Source: JBBDLF01 sp040879025
GTDB taxonomy: Bacteria > Pseudomonadota > Gammaproteobacteria > Pseudomonadales > Pseudohongiellaceae
Length of the DNA: 64,000 nucleotides
Direction: 5' to 3'
Assembly (NCBI GenBank): GCA_040879025.1
Contig: JBBDLF010000037.1
Location: 62,001 to 126,000 of the forward strand
This document shows positions 9,209 to 17,913 of the stretch, one piece after another. Made by a program: the position numbers and the translations under genes. Position 1 is the first letter of the stretch. Each line of letters begins with the position of its first letter. The notes under the pieces are model-generated. The model did no database searches, was not told the DNA's origin, and saw nothing but the letters and a program-made list of their open reading frames with translations.

Positions 9209-9826
9209 TCAATTCTTGATAGAGAAGAACGCGAATATGAGGGGCAGGTAAGACGCGTAATTGTCGAAACTGTGGTTACCTTCAGGCTCGATTATACACT
9301 GTGAATCGCGGTATTTCTCAGCGGCGAGCCGATAGTCCAGCACTTCATCGCCTTCGGTCGCCAGCAAAAGGTAATTGGCGGGATTTTCGGGCTTGTCACA
9401 ATCCAGCCGGCGCAGTTCGTGTACGTGCTCTTCTGTCACCACTTGAACTTTGTCACTGTAAAAGCCTTTGTGTTCGCCGATGTAGTTTTGCCAATGACGG
9501 TGAGGATGGACGGCGGGGTTAATCAGCGCGGCCATGAGCCGGTAACGCTCCGCCAGGCAGCCGGCGTAAAATCCTCCGAGTGAACTTCCGATCACCACCA
9601 CATTGCCTGGTTGCGACTCAACGAGCGTAGACAGTCGGTCTATAGTCTGTTGCGGCCCCCAATTCAGCTCGGGAACCAGTATCGTTCCGCCAAAGCCCTG
9701 TTTTTGATAATACTCGACTGTCAACCTGGCCTTGGCTGACGAGGGCGAACTCAAAAACCCGTGAAGATACAGTACAACGGTATCACATGGAGAGGTTTTG
9801 GTGACATTGCGGCTAATACCCGGCAC
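9209..9826 (-). CDS. yqiA: YqiA-type alpha/beta hydrolase (esterase)
   Basis: 205 residues with an alpha/beta-hydrolase fold. LYLHGFLSSPSS forms the oxyanion region, Ser82 lies in GSSLGG as nucleophile, the acid is in EGDEVLDY, and the histidine is in GNHSFDNY near residue 188. YqiA of E. coli is an esterase of unknown physiological substrate. The GTG start lies inside the end of cpdA (14-bp overlap), so translation is probably coupled. The order cpdA-yqiA-parE is that of E. coli and Pseudomonas, which supports the name. Confidence 0.88.
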   Translation of the reverse strand: MPGISRNVTKTSPCDTVVLYLHGFLSSPSSAKARLTVEYYQKQGFGGTILVPELNWGPQQTIDRLSTLVESQPGNVVVIGSSLGGFYAGCLAERYRLMAALINPAVHPHRHWQNYIGEHKGFYSDKVQVVTEEHVHELRRLDCDKPENPANYLLLATEGDEVLDYRLAAEKYRDSQCIIEPEGNHSFDNYASYLPLIFAFFSIKN

Positions 9827-10631
9827 TGCTGTAGTCGGCCTCCAGAATCATCCCTTCAATACGATGAACGTCTGAATCAATCTGACCATCGCGGTAGAGA
9901 TACAGGCGCCTGTACCCGGGATTGACATTGTCCAGCGCAAAGTCCGCCACCTCGGGTTTGAACTGAATGCAGGTGGAGGGCGTACACATGAAGCGTATAT
10001 CGTTCCGCACGAAGTCCAGGGCCTGGTGGATGTGACCGTACACCACGGCACGGACCAGTGCGTAGCGTTCCATGAGGTCGAGAAATTCACGGTCGTTGTG
10101 AAGGCCGATATCCTTCATCCATCCGGCGCTGCCGGGGAAGGGGTTGTGATGCAGGCAGACCAGGCAATGCTCGATGGCGTTGTCTTCAGACGCCGCCGTC
10201 AGCGCATCCTCCAGAAACGTCAGCTCCGCCGCCGCCAGATAACCATGCACATGGTTGACCTTGCTCGAATCCAGAAGAATTATCTGCCAGTTATTGATCA
10301 CTTCCTGCTTGTTGCAGGCGTCGCTGCCCTCGGCAACCTGTGCCATCACCAAGGGTTGGTCATGGTTTCCCGGGATCCACCGAAAGGGTGCTTTTAGCGT
10401 TGAAATCGTGGTGTGGAACAGGCGGTAGGCCGCTTCAGTGGCGTCCTGGGCGATATCGCCGGTTGCCAGAACCAGATCGATACGGCTTTCGTTTTCCCGG
10501 ATCATCTCCAGTACCCGCTCCAGGCTTTCGAGCGTATTCATCTTCAACAGCTTGCCATCCGGAACACCATAGAGATGCGTGTCAGTCACCTGCACAATAC
10601 GTATAGGGTCTTGTATGGGCTGCACATTCAT
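9813..10631 (-). CDS. cpdA: 3',5'-cyclic-AMP phosphodiesterase CpdA
   Basis: 272 residues, a class III calcineurin-like phosphodiesterase. The metal-site motifs appear in order: VTDTHL (Asp17, His19), ATGDIAQD, PGNHDQ, CLHHNPFP and YGHIHQ. In E. coli the enzyme hydrolyses cAMP and so tempers CRP-dependent expression. It lies between the DUF1249 gene and yqiA, the usual position. Related phosphodiesterases can accept other substrates, so the cAMP assignment rests mainly on this synteny and overall similarity. ATG start at 10631 gives a normal N-terminus. Confidence 0.92.
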   Translation of the reverse strand: MNVQPIQDPIRIVQVTDTHLYGVPDGKLLKMNTLESLERVLEMIRENESRIDLVLATGDIAQDATEAAYRLFHTTISTLKAPFRWIPGNHDQPLVMAQVAEGSDACNKQEVINNWQIILLDSSKVNHVHGYLAAAELTFLEDALTAASEDNAIEHCLVCLHHNPFPGSAGWMKDIGLHNDREFLDLMERYALVRAVVYGHIHQALDFVRNDIRFMCTPSTCIQFKPEVADFALDNVNPGYRRLYLYRDGQIDSDVHRIEGMILEADYSSAGY

Positions 10632-10660
10632 AGCGCGCGGCTACCTAAATCCGAAAATGG

Positions 10661-11221
10661 TCAGGTACTGTATATCAGGTTTGGTACCCTCATACTGCGG
10701 CCTGCCTCAAGACACAGCGATAACCATTCCCCGAGAAAGCGATTTACCTGCACTTTCTCGTCACGGTGGTACATCTGCGGATTAGGCTGAGGATAATTCG
10801 GTTTAAGATTTGCGTGCCCCTGATAAGAGGTCACCTCCGCTGTGCTGGCATCATGATAAACCCGAACTGTCAGACTTGGGTTCATCAGGTAATCCTGGCT
10901 GTCAGGCTGCTGGGTGATTTCCAGCGTAGTGGTGTATCGGAAAGACTCGACCACCTTGATTGTTACGCTGATTTCATTGGCATCCGCACCCGAGCCGGCG
11001 ATGCTGAATTCCATGACATCTCCCAGTAACTCCTCGCATTCGCTGTCCGGACAGTCGCCCCGATTCGCGGAACCTGTCCGCAGCCGTTCCTCTCCGACGC
11101 TGTCGAACAGCTTTTCCCTGAACGCCATCAGGTTCGGCAACAGCTTGAGCAAGCGTATGTAGTTCGCATCGCATTCCGCCATCTGCCGAATCAGATCGAT
11201 GCGGTAGTTATCTTTCACCAT
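10661..11221 (-). CDS. DUF1249 family protein (YqiB-like)
   Basis: 186 residues, soluble, without signal or membrane segments. The N-terminal LIRQMAECDANYIRLLKLLP and the C-terminal YPQPNPQMYHRDEKVQVNRF are the recognisable conserved blocks of DUF1249. No biochemical role is established for the family. It is fixed between nudF and cpdA in many gammaproteobacteria, and is here 29 bp upstream of cpdA and 194 bp downstream of nudF, in the same direction. Assignment to the family is good; function unknown. Confidence 0.88.
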   Translation of the reverse strand: MVKDNYRIDLIRQMAECDANYIRLLKLLPNLMAFREKLFDSVGEERLRTGSANRGDCPDSECEELLGDVMEFSIAGSGADANEISVTIKVVESFRYTTTLEITQQPDSQDYLMNPSLTVRVYHDASTAEVTSYQGHANLKPNYPQPNPQMYHRDEKVQVNRFLGEWLSLCLEAGRSMRVPNLIYST

Positions 11222-11415
11222 TGATAGAGCCAGTACTTTCCAAAAAACCAGTTTGTCACTCTGTCACTGAGTGTTATGCACCATTCCAGTCGTCGGAACG
11301 AGCCGACCCGACATTCTACCCTTATTTACAAAGATTATCGGTAATTCTCACGGATATCGCGGGAAAAGTTCGCCAAATTCACATTTCGATTGGGCGTGAT
11401 TGCTTTGTCGGCCCT

Positions 11416-12045
11416 CTAAACGGGGTCTGTAGTCCTGTTTTCAGCCAACCTTGCCCGGTTCAACTGCAGCCACTGCAAGGCGATCAGCGTCATCGCATTG
11501 TTGATGCACCCGGTTTGAAGCAATTCCAACGCCGCATCGACCGACATGACCACCACCTGGATATCCTCATGCTCTGAATCCAGCCCGTGTATGCCGCCCG
11601 CGTTGGCTGAATCAGTAAGACCACAGTAGAGACTGACTTTCTCATTACTGGCACCTGGACTGCTGTAGTACTCGCCGATGGGGATCAGTTTCTCGATAGC
11701 GCAATCAGCTTCTTCGACGGCCTCACGTTTGATCACACCATCGGAGCTTTCACCAGTCTCGGTAAGCCCGGCCACCAACTCGAGCAACCAGGGATTTTCC
11801 GCGCTCCGAATCAATCCAACGCGAAATTGCCTGATCAGCACCACTTCGTCCCGGCGATAATCGACGAGAAGTACGCCGGCCGCGGGCTTGCGGATAATCA
11901 GCTCCCGTTGCAGCTCCGCGCTCCAGCCACCGGCAAACAGCCGGTGAGTCAGGCGGACTGATTCCACCCTGACGAAGCCCTCGTGCCGGGCTTGTGTGCT
12001 GATAACGCGAAAATCATCTTTGCCGGGTTTGAAAATGTCTGGCAT
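11416..12045 (-). CDS. nudF: ADP-ribose pyrophosphatase (Nudix)
   Basis: 209 residues, the usual NudF length. The Nudix box starts GLTETGE and continues to REAVEEADC; the glycine normally following REUxEEx is replaced by aspartate, while the catalytic glutamates are kept. NudF hydrolyses ADP-ribose to AMP and ribose 5-phosphate. It is first in the leftward nudF-DUF1249-cpdA-yqiA-parE-parC series, as in Pseudomonas. The start at 12045 gives the family-like beginning with an antiparallel sheet before the Nudix fold. Confidence 0.9.
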   Translation of the reverse strand: MPDIFKPGKDDFRVISTQARHEGFVRVESVRLTHRLFAGGWSAELQRELIIRKPAAGVLLVDYRRDEVVLIRQFRVGLIRSAENPWLLELVAGLTETGESSDGVIKREAVEEADCAIEKLIPIGEYYSSPGASNEKVSLYCGLTDSANAGGIHGLDSEHEDIQVVVMSVDAALELLQTGCINNAMTLIALQWLQLNRARLAENRTTDPV

Positions 12046-12247
12046 GCGGGCCTCGCCTCGGTCGCTGGATTGTCCATCCTGGGTTCTTCCGCTGATATTA
12101 CCCGCAGGGCAACGGAAATGGCAGCCGGGTCGAACCCACCAGGCGGCGGTAGGTTATAATTGGCCGCAACGCCACCACCCCTGCGGGGCAGGGAAGTCCC
12201 TGGTGGTCAATCCTTCTTGAGAGGTAACCGTCGATCGGGATTTTACT

Positions 12248-12817
12248 ATGCCACTGTCTGATCCATCTCCGCGCAAGCACATTCACACCCGCTCCATTAC
12301 GTTCAGGGGATACGAGCGGGAAGGCGGCCTGTGGGACATTGAAGCCCATATGACCGACACCAAAACCTATGCATTTGAGAACAAATGGCGTGGCGCCGTC
12401 GCCGTCGGTGAGCCGCTACACGAGATGCTGGTTCGGCTCAGCATCGACGACAGCTTCGTGATACGCGAAGTGGAGGTGGCAACGGACAACAGTCCCTTCC
12501 AGATGTGCCCTGATATCGCGCCCAAATACCAGTCTCTGGTTGGCGTTACACTGGGTCCGGGCTGGCGTCGGGCCATTCGGGAGCGGGTGGGGGGCATAAG
12601 GGGCTGTACCCATTTGACCGAACTGTTGTATCCGATGGCGACGGTCGCGATACAAACCATCATGCCGTTGCTGCGGCACAGAAAAAAGCAGGCGGACTCG
12701 GAGATCAATGACAGTCCGGGAAAGCCGATGGTGATAGATACCTGCCATGCGTGGGCCTCGGATTCGCCGATCGTGAAGGAAAATGCGCCGAAGTTCTACA
12801 CCGGCCCGAGGGACTGA
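12248..12817 (+). CDS. DUF2889 family protein
   Basis: 189 residues, soluble. Conserved blocks of DUF2889 are visible: RSITFRGYEREGGLWDIEA near the start (about residues 15-33) and the GCTHLTELLYPMAT segment (about 117-130). Members occur in environmental proteobacteria, often near aromatic or phenylacetate degradation genes, but no activity is known to me. Here it stands alone between the divergent nudF and the convergent pdsS gene, and a TATAAT-like hexamer occurs at 12155-12160. The final third is rich in charged residues. Family call good, function unknown. Confidence 0.82.
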   Translation: MPLSDPSPRKHIHTRSITFRGYEREGGLWDIEAHMTDTKTYAFENKWRGAVAVGEPLHEMLVRLSIDDSFVIREVEVATDNSPFQMCPDIAPKYQSLVGVTLGPGWRRAIRERVGGIRGCTHLTELLYPMATVAIQTIMPLLRHRKKQADSEINDSPGKPMVIDTCHAWASDSPIVKENAPKFYTGPRD

Positions 12818-12882
12818 GTACCGGCTAACGGGACATCCGTGGGGGCATTCGCACAAAGGACCTGACCTCGGGTCTACCGGTC

Positions 12883-15069
12883 TCAGCGATAGAAAAGCGG
12901 TATTACCACCGTGATCACCACACCCTGATCATCAGTCAGGTTATCCGCCCTGATCAATCCTCCGTGAAACTCCGTGATCAGCCGGGCGATGCGAAGACCC
13001 ATGCCCAGGTGAGGCTGTTTTTGCTTGTCCTGGGAGCGCACGGAAATCATCGAATCAAATAACCTGTCCTTCATTTCCTCCGGGAGGTAAGACCCCTGAT
13101 TGGACAGCTTGATTACCGCGTGATCCCGGCCGGCGTAGCAGGAAGCGGAAATCGGCGTGCCATCGAAGCTGAATTCCACTGCGTTTTCGACCAGTTTGTC
13201 CATCAATTGGGCAATGTATTCGGGTACGCCCTTGACGAAAATCGGTTGCCGTTCGATGTCGACCCTGAAATCCACCTCTGGATAGGCGAGCTTGTAACCT
13301 TCCATGCAGCCGTAAATAACATCGGTCAGATTGATTTTCTCTTTTTCAGAAGTCTGCAGCATCTGCTCCAGACGGGTTGCCTCACTCATATTGGTGAGAA
13401 TCAGGTTCAGGCGGCGGATGCCCTCTTCGGCCCGCTCCAGGTAGACGGCTGATTCCTGTTCCCTGGCGGTCATGCCCAGGTTTTCGAGAGAAGAGCGCAC
13501 CACGGTAATCGGTGTGCGCAGTTCGTGCGACAGCCTGGACGACATGTTTTCCAGATAATTGGTATATTGTTTCAATCGTTCCACTATGCCTGAAAAACTG
13601 CGCCCAAGGTCCCCGATTTCGTCCGAAGTTCCTGATACCATAATCGTGTTTTGAATACGGCCGGTATCGTCGATGATTTTTTCCGCCTGGTTGCGCAGCG
13701 TTCGTATGCGGGACGAAATTCTCGATGCAAAGATGAACAAGCCGAAACTGACCACGACCATTACCCCCAGAATGGTGTTGAACAGCGTCTCAAGAGCTTC
13801 GTTACGAAAGCTTCGGATGCCGTTCATATTCTGATCAACCACCACGGCACCCATGACTTCGCCATCGGCCAGTATCGGATGGGCACCTTCCAGGATCCGG
13901 GTCTGTGTACCGTCCGTCAAGGTACGGAACTGGGTTCCCGGAAACCCCTGCAGCGCGAGATCGATGTGAGCACCTTCACGAGTTATCCCGGAATACAGTT
14001 CATCAAAAAAATCATTACTGGGCTTGGTAAGAATCCGGTAATAAATCGGGTGGAGAACATGATCTTCGATGAGTCGCCAGTATTTGTTAACAGGACGCTG
14101 CAGCGCTTCGTCGGTGAGAGCAAGCCCCATCGCCGACTGGATATCGCCTACTGTAAGCAGCACACGGCCGGTTCGGTCGACGACTGAAATACGTGAACTG
14201 GTGTGGCCCATACCATCAACTATGCGGTCAAGTTCGGGTGTAGGCCGCAACAGTGAGCCCAATTGCTCGGGACTGTTGATATCGGCGGTGGCGACCACGG
14301 TTTTCACCTTGCGCGTTACCGGGTCGTCGACGTCGTAGATGGCAAAAGCCAGATTGCTTCCCAACATCTCCAGCGGAATACGCAATTCCACTTCATAACC
14401 ATTGTCGGTTTCATACCATTGTCCGCTGATGCGTTCCTCGTAAACCGGATTGGTAAAATCCTCCGAAACGGCATAAGGATAGATGAAGGACGGCTCGTAC
14501 GGTGCGATGACGTACCGGACCAGCCGTTTGGTGATGGCGTCCAGCATGGAAATCTGAAGAAAATCTCCTCGCTGCAAACTCAGGGAGTTCTCGGCACGGT
14601 AAACGATATTGTCATCCTCTACCTTGAAATACGCATAAAGCGCGCGATTGTACTCCCCCAGCATATGGCGAAACCGCAGAGATCCGTTGAGTGGGTAATA
14701 GCGCGATGGATTGAGCGGTGTATCGATCGCGCTTTCACCGCCGTATTCCACTTCATACTGCTGGTAGTCCTGCCAGTCCAGAACGCTTTCGTCGACTACC
14801 GACAAGGGCGAGTAGATGGGGTACACATAGAGATCCCGTGTGCGTCCCACGGGGCTGTAATTGCGTTCATCAAACAACTCAGGGCGTTCGTTGAGCGCTG
14901 TTGCCAGGGCCTGGGCAGTGCCAAGTACGGTTTGCTCCTGTCCCCGGCGAAGATACTCCTCCATCTCGAGAATATACTGGTAGCCCAGCCAGGGAATTAT
15001 CAGCAGAAAACTGGATAGAAAAACCAGCTTGAAACGGATGCCTATGGGGTTTTTGAAGGAAAGGTTCAT
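12883..15069 (-). CDS. pdsS: Dedicated-sortase-system histidine kinase PdsS-like
   Basis: 728 residues. A first membrane segment (about 13-31), a very large periplasmic sensor region (to about 430), a second membrane segment (about 433-452), HAMP, HisKA with the phospho-accepting histidine in LSHELRTPITVVRSSL, and a HATPase_c domain with LMDKLVENAVEFS and HLGMGLRIARLI. The sequence and its partner match the proteobacterial dedicated sortase system kinase family. Its ATG overlaps the response-regulator stop (ATGA-type overlap at 15066-15069), so the two are translationally coupled. No sortase gene is nearby, which is unusual for this kinase. Confidence 0.85.
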   Translation of the reverse strand: MNLSFKNPIGIRFKLVFLSSFLLIIPWLGYQYILEMEEYLRRGQEQTVLGTAQALATALNERPELFDERNYSPVGRTRDLYVYPIYSPLSVVDESVLDWQDYQQYEVEYGGESAIDTPLNPSRYYPLNGSLRFRHMLGEYNRALYAYFKVEDDNIVYRAENSLSLQRGDFLQISMLDAITKRLVRYVIAPYEPSFIYPYAVSEDFTNPVYEERISGQWYETDNGYEVELRIPLEMLGSNLAFAIYDVDDPVTRKVKTVVATADINSPEQLGSLLRPTPELDRIVDGMGHTSSRISVVDRTGRVLLTVGDIQSAMGLALTDEALQRPVNKYWRLIEDHVLHPIYYRILTKPSNDFFDELYSGITREGAHIDLALQGFPGTQFRTLTDGTQTRILEGAHPILADGEVMGAVVVDQNMNGIRSFRNEALETLFNTILGVMVVVSFGLFIFASRISSRIRTLRNQAEKIIDDTGRIQNTIMVSGTSDEIGDLGRSFSGIVERLKQYTNYLENMSSRLSHELRTPITVVRSSLENLGMTAREQESAVYLERAEEGIRRLNLILTNMSEATRLEQMLQTSEKEKINLTDVIYGCMEGYKLAYPEVDFRVDIERQPIFVKGVPEYIAQLMDKLVENAVEFSFDGTPISASCYAGRDHAVIKLSNQGSYLPEEMKDRLFDSMISVRSQDKQKQPHLGMGLRIARLITEFHGGLIRADNLTDDQGVVITVVIPLFYR

Positions 15070-15833
15070 TTCTCTCGGTCGGTGTTGTCCGTGACGGCTT
15101 CCGGGCTGGTGTTCCAGCGATAACCCATGCCGTAGACAGTTTCGATACAGTCGAAGCTGTCATCCACCTGGATGAATTTTTTTCTGATCCGCTTCACATG
15201 GGAAGTAATGGTGCTGCCATCGACGAATATTTTCGACTCCTGCATCAGTACCTGGCGGCTCTTGACATGGCCGGGAAATTTGACCAGCGCATGCACCATC
15301 CAGAACTCGGTGATGGTCAGTGGCACCGGCTTGCTGTCCCACTGAATGGTCAGCCGTCCGATGTCCAGCGACAGTTTGCCGCGCTGCAACAGGTTCTCCG
15401 GAGACGGCGGCTGGTCGATCACGTCCAGTCGTCTGAATAGCGCCGCAATGCGCGCCGTGAGATGCGGCAGACTGATATCCTTGGTGAGATAGTCATCCGC
15501 GCCCATGCGCAGACCGCTTACCGTATCAAAATCGTTATCCCTGGCGGTGAGAAAAATAATCGGCAACGTGTCCGACATCGAGCGCAGCGCCTGGCACAGC
15601 GTGAAGCCTCCGTCGATTTCATCCTCAAGGCCAATATCGATTATAGCAAGACTCGGCAGTCTGAGCCCAAACGCCGCCATCGCATCTTTTCTATTGGCAT
15701 AGGTTTGCACTTCATAACCCTGTTTGCGCAGTACATCGGCGTAATTTTCCCTGATTGCCGCTTCATCCTCGACGATCGCTATTCTTCTGCTCATACCGGT
15801 GTGTCCATGTGCTCTAGCCAGGCCTGCCATCAT
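15066..15833 (-). CDS. pdsR: Dedicated-sortase-system response regulator PdsR-like
   Basis: OmpR-type regulator of 255 residues from the chosen start. The receiver domain has IAIVEDEAAIRENY, the phosphorylation aspartate in LAIIDIGL, LTAR and the lysine in YLTKDIS; the C-terminal winged helix ends ETVYGMGYRW. The pattern strongly resembles the regulator of the proteobacterial dedicated sortase system. I chose the ATG at 15831-15833 because AGAGGTG lies at good spacing before it. The family usually starts at MSRRIAIVED (15794), and a longer form from 15899 is also open. It is coupled to pdsS and divergent from pdsO. Confidence 0.88.
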   Translation of the reverse strand: MMAGLARAHGHTGMSRRIAIVEDEAAIRENYADVLRKQGYEVQTYANRKDAMAAFGLRLPSLAIIDIGLEDEIDGGFTLCQALRSMSDTLPIIFLTARDNDFDTVSGLRMGADDYLTKDISLPHLTARIAALFRRLDVIDQPPSPENLLQRGKLSLDIGRLTIQWDSKPVPLTITEFWMVHALVKFPGHVKSRQVLMQESKIFVDGSTITSHVKRIRKKFIQVDDSFDCIETVYGMGYRWNTSPEAVTDNTDREK

Positions 15834-16226
15834 TTTCACCTCTATAAGCTGCGGGCTCCCTTGAGCGCTGCGGGCTTCCGTAGCGCCGCAGGCCTTCATG
15901 GCACAGCGGGCGCAGGACGCGATTTACGGGGACTATACAACAATCGCGCGGGAAAGGTGAGCGACCGGATGCGGGCGGCGGCAAATGTCATTTTTCTGCC
16001 ATATTTAATCACCACAAAGCCCGAATCCATGCCCCGTATGGTAACAAATACGGTGTTAAATTAACTTGTCTGCATCGCAGCATTGAACAAATGGTTGAAA
16101 CAATTCAAAAAACGGGAAGGAAACCGAGAGAAACCGGGAAGTGGCAAAATGAGGAATGGGAGAAATTATGCGCTCCACACCAACTGAGCGAGTGCATCAA
16201 AAATTCAATTCCACGGGAATTCTATC
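15834..16226. other. Divergent regulatory region between pdsR and pdsO
   Basis: About 390 bp without a convincing gene. It contains a stem CCGTAT/ATACGG (16034-16053), a short inverted repeat GTTAA-A-TTAAC (16055-16065), and AATTCC-ACG-GGAATT (16207-16221) over the pdsO ribosome-binding region. No sortase or target protein is encoded in any frame. The short inverted repeats could be operators of PdsR, but this is only positional inference. Confidence 0.4.
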
Positions 16227-17018
16227 ATGATAAAACAACTATCTTTCGCAATTATCCTCGGCGCGGGTGCCGGCACGGCCTGGGCCGGATCGGGAAACAC
16301 CACGGCCACTTACGGCGACAACTCCGGAGTGGAGGAAGCCACGGGATTCGTCAGCGGCGTGATGATCGGTTCAGCCGTCGGAGGTCCTCCCGGTGTCATC
16401 GTTGGCGGACTGATCGGTGCGCTGCTGGGTGACGGCTATGCAGCCAAAAAGCGCTCCCTGGACCTGCAGGCAAATCTGTATGAAACCCAATTGCAATTGG
16501 CGGCGGCGCGAGACGAAGCCGAGACCGCGCGGCGTGACTATCAGCTGGCTCTGCAGCGTGCGGGAAACAATGCTTCACAGAACGGCGTCCGTGTTATACA
16601 GACAGCGATGACTACCCGCTCCACCCCGGCCCCGGCCTGCTGCGCCAATCCCAGCACGTCCGTGCACTTCAAGAGCGGCTCCAGCATCATTGAATCTCAT
16701 TACCTGGAACAGCTGGAAAGCCTCGCCAGAATCAGCCGGCTTATGCCGGATGCCGAAATCGAGATAACGGGGTACGCTGATCGTCGCGGTGACGCCGGGT
16801 ACAACCTTACCCTGTCACAACAGCGGAGCAAGGCGGTAAAAGATTATTTCAATGGAACGGGAATTCAAAATTCGTCCATCAAGACGATTGCGTATGGTGA
16901 AACCCGGCCTCTGGAATTTGAACAAAGCATTGAAAATGATTTCTTCGACCGAAGAGTCATAATCCGACTCCGGAGTACTGGTGACCGACTACTGACCAGT
17001 TCTTCCGAGGAACCCTAA
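16227..17018 (+). CDS. pdsO: OmpA-family outer-membrane-associated protein PdsO-like
   Basis: 263 residues. A signal peptide (1-20, ending AWA before GSGN), a glycine-zipper stretch (about 38-68, rich in GxxxG), a probable coiled coil (about 75-113), then an OmpA C-terminal peptidoglycan-binding domain (about 145-250) with ITGYADRRGD and LSQQRSKAVKDYF. This combination is typical of PdsO, the OmpA-like protein of the proteobacterial dedicated sortase system. It is divergent from pdsR/pdsS. A GG..CC hairpin follows the gene (17028-17051). Classical neighbours, the sortase and its target, are missing here. Confidence 0.82.
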   Translation: MIKQLSFAIILGAGAGTAWAGSGNTTATYGDNSGVEEATGFVSGVMIGSAVGGPPGVIVGGLIGALLGDGYAAKKRSLDLQANLYETQLQLAAARDEAETARRDYQLALQRAGNNASQNGVRVIQTAMTTRSTPAPACCANPSTSVHFKSGSSIIESHYLEQLESLARISRLMPDAEIEITGYADRRGDAGYNLTLSQQRSKAVKDYFNGTGIQNSSIKTIAYGETRPLEFEQSIENDFFDRRVIIRLRSTGDRLLTSSSEEP

Positions 17019-17027
17019 CAGCCCATG

Positions 17028-17051
17028 GGACTTCACTGCATGGTGAAGTCC
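17028..17051 (+). terminator. Hairpin after pdsO, possible terminator
   Basis: GGACTTCAC and GTGAAGTCC form a perfect 9-bp stem around TGCATG, in the 51-bp gap between pdsO and the GST-like gene. No thymine run follows, so it may only pause transcription or stabilise the mRNA end. Confidence 0.4.
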
Positions 17052-17069
17052 TGAATATCGGAGTGAGAG

Positions 17070-17729
17070 ATGACTGATATCAAACTCGTCATAGGCAACA
17101 AGAATTATTCCTGCTGGTCCCTGTCCCCGTGGTTGTTGCTGAAGATGTACAACGTGGACTTCGAGGAAATTCAGGTAGCACTGTACCAGGACAACACGGC
17201 GGAAAAGCTTGGGCCTTACTCGCCTTCGCTGAAGGTTCCGGTTCTGTTGCACCATGAAGTGACTATCTGGGATTCCCTGTCCATTTGCGAGTTCATCTCC
17301 GAGGAATTTCTTGGTCGCATGGGGTGGCCGGCCAGTGGCAGGCGACGGGCAAGTGCCCGGTCCGTCAGTGCCGAAATTCATTCGGATTTTCATCATCTCA
17401 AGAACGAGTGGCCCATGAACTGCGCCGCCTCCCTGACACTTCAACCGTCAGACGCGGTCGCTGATGAAATCGCCAGAATCGACGCCATCTGGAGTTGTTG
17501 TCGGCGTAAATTTGGCGAAAGCGGCGCTTACCTCTATGGCCGTTTTTCCATAGCCGACTGTCTCTTCGCGCCTATGGCGATCTGCTTTAATGCCTATGGC
17601 GCCAAGCTAAGTCAGGAGGCACAGAAATATGCCGATGCCCTGCTGGGGAATCCCTTCGTCGCTGACTGGATAGCTCAAGGCCGCGCAGAGAAAGAACCGC
17701 TCTCAATCGTCTACGCCAGCAATATGTAA
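17070..17729 (+). CDS. Glutathione S-transferase family protein
   Basis: 219 residues. An N-terminal thioredoxin-like domain begins LVIGNKNYSCWSLSPWLLLKM, with the NYSCWS serine/cysteine region in the glutathione-activating position, and has KVPVLLHHEVTIWDSLSICEFI for glutathione binding. The C-terminal helical domain contains the conserved FSIADCLFAP N-capping box. The substrate cannot be told. It follows pdsO on the same strand but a hairpin lies between them. A cysteine pair (CC) in the C-terminal domain is unremarkable. Family call is firm. Confidence 0.85.
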   Translation: MTDIKLVIGNKNYSCWSLSPWLLLKMYNVDFEEIQVALYQDNTAEKLGPYSPSLKVPVLLHHEVTIWDSLSICEFISEEFLGRMGWPASGRRRASARSVSAEIHSDFHHLKNEWPMNCAASLTLQPSDAVADEIARIDAIWSCCRRKFGESGAYLYGRFSIADCLFAPMAICFNAYGAKLSQEAQKYADALLGNPFVADWIAQGRAEKEPLSIVYASNM

Positions 17730-17771
17730 TTCGTCTGTTTTACAGGCAAGCCTCATCTGCCCTCTCCGCCG

Positions 17772-17805
17772 CGTGTCCGGCGGCGACAACGAGTCGCCGG
17801 ACACG
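17772..17805 (+). terminator. Bulged hairpin after the GST-like gene
   Basis: CGTGTCCGG...CGAC pairs with GTCGCCGGACACG across the loop AACGA, leaving a small bulge. It lies 40 bp after the GST-like stop. There is no U run, so termination is only possible, not shown. Confidence 0.35.
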
Positions 17806-17841
17806 CTGTGGTGAGGGCAGCTCTGTTCGAGCGCTGTGGCG

Positions 17842-17877
17842 CTGGAGGTTTGGATTCTGGAGGTTTGGATTCTGGAG
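17842..17877 (+). repeat. 15-bp tandem repeat, 2.4 copies
   Basis: The unit CTGGAGGTTTGGATT occurs twice in exact tandem (17842-17856, 17857-17871) and starts a third copy (CTGGAG). It lies about 37 bp upstream of the DUF924 gene start. It is likely replication slippage; an effect on the downstream promoter is possible but not shown. Confidence 0.8.
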
Positions 17878-17913
17878 AGTATCTGCCGTTAATAATAAGT
17901 AACGCGCAAGAGA

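Noticed and set aside
15834..16226. Sortase or sortase target between pdsR and pdsO
   Set aside because: No frame encodes a TLxTC sortase motif or an LPxTG-like protein. Only a short open frame overlapping pdsO exists.
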